Assembly (NCBI GenBank): GCA_039621445.1
Contig: CP154956.1
Location: forward strand, 12,647,443 to 12,711,442
Direction: 5' to 3'
Length of the DNA stretch: 64,000 nt
Source: Euglena gracilis
Lineage: Eukaryota > Euglenida > Euglenophyceae > Euglenales
Shown: piece after piece, positions 55,343 through 63,683 of the stretch
How positions within the stretch are numbered: position 1 is the first letter of the stretch
How the letters are laid out: every line of letters starts with the position of its first letter
Program-made: the position numbers and the translations under genes
The notes under the pieces: model-generated
What the model saw: only the letters and a program-made list of their open reading frames with translations
Told to the model about the DNA's origin: nothing
Database searches by the model: none

Positions 55343-55463
55343 AAGGGGTGGCGGACGCCGGTTCTGTCCAAAACCCGGCGTTCCGGATGCCGGTTCCGTC
55401 CTTCGGACGGAACCGGCGTCCGGAACGCCGGGTTTTGGACAGAACCGGCGTCCGCCACCCCTT
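55343..55463. repeat. Near-perfect 59-bp-arm hairpin
   Basis: Left arm 55343-55401 and right arm 55405-55463 are complementary with one mismatch around a 3-base TTC loop. Arms are built from GGACGCCGGTTCTGTCC and GCCGGTTCCGTCC words. Upstream (55290-55340) more copies of the words occur. Confidence 0.92.
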
Positions 55464-55795
55464 TTTTGTAGTAAAATATTTCCGCCGCCCGGCTAGGAAC
55501 CTGTCGCCACTCAGCCATTTGACTTCAGCGAGTCCTCCAAGGAATTTTTGTCGCAGTTCCATTCATTTTTGCGGCGCCCCGTGGAATACTTCGCCACTGA
55601 TCTCGTCATTTTTGCCACGTGATGCCCTAAACTACCAAAAATGCCCAAAAACTGACTTTTTTTTTGGACATGGGTGGCCATTAAAAACATGTGTCTGACC
55701 CCAGGGGTTTCTGTCACACTATTGGTGATCGACCAGCTGGTCGGCCAAACCAATGGTCGCCAGGCCACCAGCAACTAGTACCCAGCGATCAGTCG

Positions 55796-56300
55796 CTAGC
55801 GACCGCCAAAAAATTGATCACCAATTTCCCGCAACGATGAGCCAATTTTGAGAAGACCCAAGTTTGTGTACCTTGGGAGCACAAACTTTCCTTCTCTGGT
55901 GTTTTGGTGTGAGTGATGAGATGGGCACACCGCTCCAGCGGCATTGGCATTCTTCTGGATTTCCTCTTTCACGCTCAGCATGATGTCAAATTGCTCCGAA
56001 GTTTGGCTCGGCCCCATCCATGGGAAATCTTCAATGACATGCAGTGCCCTGGTTGTTTGAGAGGAAAGGTGGGATTGAGCAAAAGCAGCAACCTCCAGTA
56101 CAAATGCTGGACACGACTCCAGATGATTGGTTCGCCGATGGGCACCGGTTTCAAAACAATGGAGGACTGTGGTTGGGTGACCTTGACCTTTTTGAGGTCC
56201 TTGAGCTTCAGAAGAGAACGCTTCATGGGCTGAGACGAAAGGCAAATGGAACAAATTTGAGCAAAAATTTTACAACCCCTTCGAAATTCGTGGTAATTTT
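55796..56300 (-). pseudogene. Coding-like block, unidentified, two frames
   Basis: The minus strand reads KRSLLKLKDLKKVKVTQPQ and VPIGEPIIWSRVQHLYW in one frame and then SHLSSQTTRALHVIEDFPW, SVKEEIQKNANAAG and KFVLPRYTNLGLLKIGSS in another, ending near 55796. The change of frame lies near 56090. Likely a degraded gene or one containing an indel error. Confidence 0.4.
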
Positions 56301-56398
56301 CGGTGCTGTTTGGTTTGAGAAACATAATGAACCGTGCAAAAATGAATTTTCCCTTCAAAATTGACAACCAGGGGGACCAAAAATTGTGATGTCAGGAT

Positions 56399-56714
56399 CA
56401 GGCTTGTGCTTAGTCGGGTGCCTACCCCACGGGGGGGGGGTGCTAGGGGCAGGCACCCCATAGCACCCGATCCGACCCCCCCCCGGGGGGGGGGGGGGGT
56501 AGGGTTTCGGGGGGTGCCTGCCCCTAGCAGGCACCCCCCTCCGACCCCGGCGCCGAAGGCGCCGGGGGCCCGGAAAAGGCCATTTTCAATGAAAATTTTC
56601 TGGGTCCGGCCCGGACCCCTATCCCCCCCGGGGGGGGGGGTGTGCCTGCTAGGGGCAGGCACCCTATAGCACCCACCCCCCCCCTCCCCCCCCCGGTTGG
56701 TAAGCACAAGCATG
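56399..56714 (+). mobile_element. hAT-like MITE, copy 2
   Basis: Near-identical to copy 1 (53495-53816). Exact 8-bp target duplication GTCAGGAT at 56391-56398 and 56715-56722. Confidence 0.85.
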
Positions 56715-56734
56715 GTCAGGATTTGCCTGGGATA

Positions 56735-56850
56735 AAAAAAATAAGAGTACTGTGCATTGTGGCTGAATTTGGTGGTTATCAGTCATCTAATGAAAAGAGC
56801 TTTCGACCGAGGGGTGCTGTACCTGAACATTGACACAGCCAGACACCCAC
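56735..56850 (-). pseudogene. Diverged copy of 54976-55240 segment
   Basis: The plus strand shares AAATAAGAGT..., GTGGCTGAATTTGGTGGT, ATGAAAAGAGCTTT and ATTGACACAGCCAGA words in order with 55075-55195, but the minus frame is broken. Confidence 0.45.
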
Positions 56851-57300
56851 GGATGCCCTTACCCCAAATGACCCCCCTTTTGTCCCGGCCAAGACCCTGA
56901 AGGGCCACTTAGGAGGGGGTCACTTAGGGGGTGTCTGGGACGCGGGGGGGGGGGGACGCGGGGGAGACGCCATTTTTGAGACGGTGAAATTAGGAATTTG
57001 CTGCGAGAATTTTTTTAGCCAAATTAGGATTCTACTACCGGAGGGATGAAAATACCGCGCAGCTTTAATTACCGATTGGATTAATTCCGCTCACTGGACG
57101 AGTTTCCGTAACTGGCGATCTGGGCATTTTTCTGGCACGGACGGAATTAGGATCAGGCAAAAAATAGTCTGGATCGTGGAGTGCGTTTTTTCTGTCTCAC
57201 AGCGTAACGATCAGGCGTCTGGCAGGCTTTATTAAAGAGCGGTATTAATCCATTCGGTATTAATACCGAGCGGTATTTTAATATAGGAATTTGGAAAAAG
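56851..57300. other. No gene seen
   Basis: Contains GGGACGCGGGGG-type runs (56937-56970) that recur at 57486-57520, a GAAGGGCCACTTAGG word that recurs near 57637, and an AT hairpin CGGTATTAATACCG at 57259-57272. Confidence 0.4.
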
Positions 57301-57309
57301 AAAAATTTC

Positions 57310-57440
57310 GCCAAATTAGGATTCTACCACAACAAATTAGGGCTGGCCCACCCCAAATTAGGAATCACCCACCGCAAATTAGGAATCACCCACACCAAAT
57401 CAATCACCAACCTCAAATTTGCCTGAAATTAGGAATCAGC
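57310..57440. repeat. Short tandem-like repeats, AAATTAGGAATCACCCA
   Basis: Five or so imperfect copies of AAATTAGGA(A)TC(A/T)(A)CCCA at spacings of about 20-25 bp. Confidence 0.6.
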
Positions 57441-57535
57441 CTCATGAATTTGGTTGTCTCAAGAACAAAATTTTGGTTCCAAAGTGGGACGCGGGGGGGA
57501 CGCGGGGGGGACGCGGGGGAGACACCCCCAAAAAT

Positions 57536-57592
57536 AAGGTGTCGTGCGATAACCAAAAGGGGGGGGGTATGTCGTGCGATAACAGACAAGTA
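57536..57592. mobile_element. Solo end of the TTATCG-ACGAC element family
   Basis: AGGTGTCGTGCGATAACC, G run, GTCGTGCGATAACAGACAAG and TACC match the right end of 58643-59082. No matching left end was found nearby, so this is a fragment. Confidence 0.5.
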
Positions 57593-57599
57593 CCAAAAA

Positions 57600-57873
57600 A
57601 TTATCCATGTTCCGGTGGACCTTCCGGCCGGACCCCGGAGGGCCACTTAGGGGGGAGGATGATGGTTGTTGGTTTTTTTTTTGACAAAACAAAAAAACGT
57701 GTTTTTTCTTTGAAGAAAAAAAAACCAAAAAATCATCAAAAAAACAGAAGGGAAATTTCACGAAGAAAAAAAAACTGAAAACTGAAAAAAACTCACTGTA
57801 AACATCCAAACCATACTCCGAATCCTGCAAAGTTCAAAAACTGTCAAAAACATCCAAAACTGCAAAGCAATGG
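57600..57873. other. No gene seen
   Basis: A-rich low-complexity stretch (57690-57800) with poly-A interruptions. Confidence 0.5.
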
Positions 57874-57880
57874 TGTGACT

Positions 57881-58134
57881 ATGCTTGTGCTCACAGACCG
57901 GGGGGGGGGGGAAGGGGGTGGGTGGGTGCTATAGGGTGCGGGGGGGGTTGAGGTCTGGGGGCAGAAATTTTTCATTGAAAATGGCCCCCAGCGCCGAAGG
58001 CGCCGGGGTCGGAGGGGGTGCCTGCTATGGACAGTCACCCCCCAAAACCTACCCCACCAAACCCAAAACCACCCCTATGGGGTGCTCCCTTGCACCGCCC
58101 CCGTGGGGTGGACACCCGACCAAGCACAAGCCTG
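57881..58134 (-). mobile_element. hAT-like MITE, copy 3 (shorter)
   Basis: Inverse orientation relative to copies 1 and 2: ATGCTTGTGCTCA at the left, GACCAAGCACAAGCCTG at the right. It retains the GCGCC-GAA-GGCGCC hairpin and the AAAATTTT(C/T)... core but is about 60 bp shorter. TGTGACT is found on both sides (57874-57880, 58137-58143), a 7-of-8 target duplication. Confidence 0.65.
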
Positions 58135-58145
58135 GTTGTGACTCT

Positions 58146-58634
58146 TTCAGTGGAAGGATTTTTTTTGGCAGAAATGACCCAGAAGTTGCCAAAAATGGTT
58201 GTTTTTTTCGTACAAAACTTGTGGGCGTTTTTCTATTTTAAAAAAAAACATTGATAAATTAAAAGGAATTGAAATCAAAAAGTCCCAAATAAAAACGGGT
58301 TGCCAAGTATGCGCTCGCAATCCCGAATACTGATTGGCCATTTTCAGCTTGTTTCAACAGAACCAGCGTCCGAGACCCTTTTCTTAAAGCGGCATTTTAC
58401 GGCTGCCAGGTTCACAACGACCAATTTCCAATCCCAAAATTGCGGTAGCACGATTATTTTGCCCCTCGCTGCATCTGCTCGATCAAAGGATCTCACACGG
58501 CGCATGGGGATGCATGGCTCTGCATGCCATTCAAAGGAAATTTAAAACATTCAAAACAGTTCAAGACGTTTCAATCAATTTTTTACTCAGAACTCCAAAG
58601 TGACACCCCCCTTATAAACACGCCCCCCCCCCCC
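58146..58634. other. No gene seen
   Basis: Mixed A/T-rich sequence ending in a C run; no exon signal. Confidence 0.4.
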
Positions 58635-58642
58635 CGGGTTTG

Positions 58643-59082
58643 GGTACTTGTCTGTTATTGCACGGCGGACCCCCTTTTGGTTATTGCACGACGCCCTTTA
58701 AACGGTCAGAGAACCATATTTTGGGACCCGACTTGGCCATTTGGGTGGCTTTTGTGGTTATTTAAAGGGGCAGGGTTAGGGTTTTTTTGGACACGGCCTT
58801 GGCTACAAGGGAAATCCAAAGGCGGCAGACAAGCGGGGAAAAGAAAGACAAAAAGCCTGCCGACCGTTCGGCCCAGAAAGGATTTGACATCCTGAACATG
58901 GAGAAACAGGGGAATTTGCCTAAATTTTGGCCTAATTTGAAAAAGGCGAAAACCTCACCAGGACAACTCCTAACCCTATCCCTATCCCTCCCAATAACCC
59001 TGCGGAGTCGCTGGAAGAGGAAAACAAGGCGTCGTGCGATAATCAAAAGGGGGGGTCCGTCGTGCGATAACAGACAAGTACC
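58643..59082. mobile_element. Inverted-repeat element, GGTACTTGTCTGTTAT family
   Basis: Left end GGTACTTGTCTGTTATTGCA...CCCCCTTTTGGTTATTGCACGACGCC; right end is its inverse with few changes (over about 55 bp). Flanks CGGGTTTG (58635-58642) and GAGGTTTG (59083-59090) match at 6 of 8 positions, consistent with an old 8-bp duplication. No transposase. Confidence 0.68.
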
Positions 59083-59288
59083 GAGGTTTGTCCTCAAATT
59101 TGGATGGTGGGTCACGGGGACTGCGCCCGCTTGAAATTGTTTATGTCAATCGATTTCCAAGACATTGAAATCCGTTGCGACGGACCCCTTTTACGTGGTA
59201 CATGGTACGTGGCCCCCCTAACCCCCCCCTCCGCAGGAACCAAAATAAAAGAATCCCTCCGTAGTGCACAATGCCTGGTGGACCATCC

Positions 59289-59696
59289 GGTACTTATCTG
59301 TTATCGTACGACACCCTTTTTTTTGGGTTATTTAGGGTTAATTAAAGGAATAGGGTTAGGTGCGCACATGCACGTTTGCGCTACATGGCCACGTTGCGCT
59401 ACATTGCCACGTTGCGCTACATGGCCGTGTAGCGCAACGTGGCCATGTAGCGCAACATGGCCATTAGCGCACCTAACCCTACTCCTTCAATAACCCCATA
59501 ATAGCGCTACATGGCCATGTTGCGCTACACGGCCATGTAGCGCAACGTGGCAATGTAGCGCAACATGGCCATGTAGCGCACTGTAGCATGAGCGCACCTA
59601 ACCCTACTCCTTCAATAACCCCATAATAACCCAGAAAAAGGGTGTCGTACCATAACCGAAAGGGGGGGGTCCGTCGTACGATAACTGATAAGTATC
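59289..59696. mobile_element. Inverted-repeat element, GGTACTTATCTGTTATCG family
   Basis: Terminal inverted repeats of about 80-100 bp (GGTACTTATCTGTTATCG..., ACACCC, GGGTTATT, AGGGTTAGGTGCGC) with exact 8-bp duplication GACCATCC at 59281-59288 and 59697-59704. The core (59380-59600) is made of alternating direct and inverted TAGCGCAACGTGGCCATG words. Same superfamily signature as 58643-59082. Confidence 0.82.
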
Positions 59697-59704
59697 GACC
59701 ATCC

Positions 59705-60356
59705 TTAGCAGCATTGCAGGGGTGGTGCCGTCCGTTCAATGGAAACGAACAAAATTTTCTTGATCACTGAAAAAGCGGGGGACTTTGGTTTTTCCTTTGG
59801 AAATTTTTTCACCCCAAGGAAGAAAGAACCAGCTGAGTGTCTGGATTGTCACGTGTCCCCCCCCCCAGGTGGTAGGGGGGCCGACCTTCTGAAATCCTGA
59901 CTTGATTCACCTGACATTCCACCCTGTCGTTGATGGGACTATCAATCCCATACGTCCAATACTCGGTTGCGGAGAAGATTCCCCTTCCAGGGCCAAAGGG
60001 CTGACTGGGGGGGTTCAACAAAACATTTGGGTAAAATGGAGGGCCGAAAGCGTGGGAAAGTGGGGGGGCTTCCATCCTTCGTTCAATGCTGAAGGTTCCA
60101 GGCACCTTTCCTGACTCAGCTCTTTGAGGAGGCGCCAGGTCAGGTCTGATCCCTTCTCTCTTTCGGGGGAGGTTTGTTCAGCTCCATCTTTTCCAAATGG
60201 GTGAGTGACTCTTGCTGGGTCGCCGAGGCCGTCAGGCCGGTGATTTGCAACATCGGGCAACGTCAGGGCTCAACTACGGGTCCATCCTTACAAGCTTGGC
60301 GAGATAAGCCGCGGAACTTCACGCGCCATGATGTGTCCCATGATGCCATGATGTGT
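59705..60356 (-). other. Ambiguous coding-like stretch
   Basis: The minus strand is open in two overlapping frames between 59809 and 60260 (for example QQESLTHLEKMELNKPPP and HFPTLSALHFTQMF). One may be a decayed exon. No family recognised. Just before the SL remnant there are three imperfect CCATGATGTGTC words (60327-60356). Confidence 0.3.
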
Positions 60357-60381
60357 CTTTCTGAGTGTCTATTTTTTTTCG
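60357..60381 (+). other. Spliced-leader remnant at element 5' end
   Basis: CTTTCTGAGTGTCTA followed by T8 and CG is identical to the last 25 nt of the 28-nt SL exon in the array. It is followed by TTCGCATATAATG and not by the SL intron, so this is a leader joined to another transcript rather than an SL gene. Confidence 0.9.
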
Positions 60382-60564
60382 TTCGCATATAATGTCGGAC
60401 AAGTGAAAGCCCCACGTGGGGTATATTTTGAAGTTCCAGGCGTTCGACCTCTCGAAGTTCATTGTTTCATCTACTCTGAGTTCACCCTACTGGCTCATTT
60501 GCAACGACAGCCTCGCCGACCCGGGGGATTTCCACAACCCCCGGAGTCCACAGCGACATCTGTA

Positions 60565-63368
60565 ATGCCCTGGGAGATTCAGCCCCGGGAGAAGAAGGGT
60601 GAGATTCAGCCACCCAGCAGCAGCACATTTACATCGACATTGGTGGCCCAAGCCCTGGGAGACCCAGCCCCAGGAGAGGCAGCAACAGCAGCAGCACATC
60701 GACATCTTGAACAAGATTGGTGGCCCAAGCCCTGGGAGAGCCAGCCCCAGGAGAAGCAGCAGCAGCAGCAACACACCGACATCTTGAACAAGATTGGTGG
60801 ACCCAAGCCCTGGGAGAGCAAGCCCCAGGAGAAGCCACACCACAAGCACATCGACATCTCGATCAAGATTGGTGGACCCAAGCCCTGGGAGAGCCAGCCC
60901 CAGCAGCACATCGACATCTCGATCCAGATTCGTGGACCCAATTTGCAGACATTTTGCTCCCAAATCTTGGGTTTGGCTTTGTGCTTTCCAAAATTGCTGC
61001 AGAAGGTTTTCCCACCAGCTCAACCCCAGGAGAAAACCACAGCAGTGGACCATAGAGATTCCAGCCAAAACATTAAAAAGATTGGTGAGATATTCTGCCC
61101 TAAAAATCCAATGAAACTCCTTCGGAAACCCCAAACAGAGGACCCTGGAGATTGCACCGAAGTCATTGGGAGCAACAGTGGTGGACCCAGCTACCCACAG
61201 ATTGCACAGTCCTGCCACCCCCGCTCCTGCCACAAACGCTTGCCCCTTGGGAGTGTAGCGGAAGGGAGCCGGAAACGGCGGGGCCGAACTTCACAGTTCC
61301 ATGGCGGACGGCAAAGACTCCAAGATAACGGCGGTAGCAACAAATTCTTCCCCTCGGGTACCGGGCGCAGGCCACTGTGGTGCCCCAGATGGGGGTTACC
61401 GATGGCGGCGATACCGAAAATGCGGCCCCCTGCCCGCCGACAGGCGGCGGCAGGCCGGAAACAGCCAGACCCAGTTTTCAGGTCCCGTGGTACACAGGAG
61501 CCACTTCCTCCCTTCCGCGTCCATCACAGTTCCTTCATGATGGCCACCCAGCGACGCCCGCTCAGATGCCCGCAAGGGGGGTTTTCGAGGGCGGCGGACC
61601 CGAAAAAGCGGCCCTCATCCCGCCGAAACACGGCGGGGGGCCAAAAACGGCCATGCCGAATTTTCCCTTCCCCTGGGCTAGGGGAACCACTGCCGCCTGG
61701 TCGCGGCCATTGCCATTTCTCCGCGACAATGACCCGGCAGAGCCCACTGAGAGGCCCCTCAGGGGGGTTTTTGAGGTCGCCAAGTCCGAATATCTACTCA
61801 AATCGCCGCAGTGGAGCCGCCAGAGCCGGCATTCGTCTAGACCGTTCTGGTGGAGAGCGGAGCCTCAAGCTCCTCCCTCACTGCAACATACGGGCATTGG
61901 TGTTTTCTCCAAGCCACCAAAAGCGGCCAAGTAAGGGGTTTTTGAGGTCGCTGAGTTCAATTATCTTCTCGGATGGACGTGGTGGAGCCGGCAAACCAGG
62001 GGGAGGCGCAATTCTCGGGCCAGGGCCATCCAGGCCGAACGTCTGCATATCTCGGAGCGGCCAAACGGCCAGTGCCTACCTCAGCCAAGGGCAAGGACCT
62101 GACGGACAGCGACCACTTCGTCGCCCCCCGGACCTACCGCCCTGGCACGAGTGCGTCTCCACCGAATCCAAGACATCCAAAACATTCTGGGCGGAACCAC
62201 TACGTGGCGCCCCGGACGGTGGCATTGCCTGTGTCCGCGGAAGAATGTCCAAAACCGGGCGAGGGTGTCTCCTATCGTGCGGAGACGTCGAAAGCAACCC
62301 TGGCCCCCCAGCTGGCCGCAAACGCCCCGTAGAAGCGGCAAATGCTACGGCGGCCCCGGTCAACCAACCCAACGCCGCCCCGATGTGCGGCGACCTAGCG
62401 CACCCAATTGACGACATCCCAGCATCAATGGTGATCGATGAGACGGGGAACAACAACGACCTCCGCCACACGGGCGCAAACAGAATCCGGGTGCCACCGA
62501 ACTGTGGCAACCCGCAAGAAATCCTGCTGTCGCGAGCTCATACAGTTCTTCATGTACCTGCGTCGACGCAACGCGATGTCACGGAAACCCTGGCGGACGT
62601 CCTCACAGAGTACGTGGCCCGCCCAACTTCGGATGCGCTCTACGGCGTGCTAGCGTTCCCCAAACTCGTGTTACGCACTGTCCCCACGAGCGGACGAGAG
62701 GCAGCCGATGACGTGGCCTCCGCCATTCGGCGTCGAGTGAAGATGTTCCGCCAAGGTGACTCCGCCACTGCACCGACTGAGCTTAAACGCGCCACCACGC
62801 TTCCCCGGCCCACCATTGCAACAAGAGAGCACAAACGAGCCCGCACTGAACCGTCCACTTTGCCGGACGCTGTCTTGCGCAAGGCCAGAAGCCTCGTTGG
62901 TGAGGGAGCGCCGGCGAAGGCTCTGCAACTCCTCCTGTCAGACGGAACCCACCGATCCACTGACCCCGCGGTGTGGACCCGACTGCAAGAGCTACACCCA
63001 CCCGGTCGCCCAGTACAGTTGGATGCCCTACCTAGGAGAATACCGGCTTTTCCCGATGGGCAACAGATCCGATGGGAGGAACTGTTACGCGATGCCATCC
63101 TTCGCTTCCCACGCACCTCAGCCCCCGGACCTTCCGGTCTGCGACCCTGCCATCTTCAGGATGCTGTGCGGCGACCTGGCCATGGTGCTCGCCTCTTGAC
63201 GGCTCTTGCAGGGCTAACTGCGGCGTGGGTGGATGGCGCCTTGCCCACGGACCACGCGCCTTGGTGGTGTGCAGCAAATCTGACTCCATTGCGCAAAAAA
63301 GACGATGGTGTGCGGCCCATCGCGGTGGGGGACACATTGCGCAGATTGGTGGGCAAGGCCCTCCTTCG
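60565..63368 (+). CDS. Retrotransposon polyprotein with 2A motif and RT, interrupted
   Basis: The frame is open from 60403, but the first in-frame ATG is 60565. Residues 1-130: Gln/Pro-rich tandem repeats (PKPWESQPQEK). Residues about 230-470: degenerate repeats of about 65 residues around RRPLRCPQGGF. Residues 573-581: GDVESNPGP (2A). After 2A: basic linker, a region with THVLHVPAS-like and EYVARPTSDALYGVL stretches, then RT fingers (TSAPGPSGLRPCHLQDAV about 850; LTPLRKKDDGVRPIAVGDT about 910). The RT breaks at 63369 where an inverted-repeat element is inserted. The frame happens to stay open through the insert to 63807, but that part is not RT. Confidence 0.75.
60641..60948 (+). repeat. Tandem repeats of about 63-78 bp in the ORF 5' part
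   Basis: About four to five imperfect units of CCCAAGCCCTGGGAGA-CAGCCCCAGGAGAAG-...-CACATCGACATC(TT/TC)GA-CAAGATTGGTGG. Unit length varies through CAG/CAC triplet tracts. Confidence 0.8.
62281..62307 (+). other. 2A-like ribosome-skipping motif (GDVESNPGP)
   Basis: GGAGACGTCGAAAGCAACCC... encodes GDVESNPGP in the element's main frame, matching the canonical D(V/I)ExNPGP consensus, preceded by the hydrophobic GCLLSC. Skipping would occur between the final Gly and Pro, releasing the N-terminal protein from the RT protein. Confidence 0.88.
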
Positions 63369-63681
63369 GGGGGGTAGATTTATCCTGGGGGGGGGGGGGT
63401 GTGGCGGGGGTCGACCATGGTCGCTCTCGGTCGCCCTCGGTCGCCCTCGGTCGTGGGGGGGTCGATGTCAAAATGTGCGCTACATGCAAAATTTGCGCAA
63501 CATACAAGCAAAAGGAGTTACACACATAAAGGGATTTTTTTTATTAGGGCCCTGGAACAGTTGCACACGGCGCTACATGCAAAAAAAGGCGAAAAAAAAC
63601 TCAGTAGGAATCACCCATAGCGACCGAGAGCGACCATGGTCGACCCCCACTACCCCCCCCCCCCAGGCCAGATCCAGGAGC
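63369..63681. mobile_element. Inverted-repeat MITE inserted in the RT gene
   Basis: Terminal inverted repeats of about 60 bp: GAT(T/C)T..CCTGG, G run, GTG(T)GGCGGGGGTCGACC, ATGGTCGCTCTCGGTCGC and its inverse near 63616-63672. A 10-bp duplication CCCTCCTTCG flanks it (63359-63368, 63682-63691). 313 bp, no coding capacity. Insert plus duplication add 323 bp and so shift the RT frame. Confidence 0.85.
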
Positions 63682-63683
63682 CC

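Noticed and set aside
58772-58790. Telomere-like GGGTTAGGG words
   Set aside because: Only isolated single words, no tandem run.
59281-59704. Possible tandem microRNA or rRNA-like gene in the GCGCTACATGGCC core
   Set aside because: The words alternate in orientation inside a transposon with target duplications; a mobile-element core explains them.
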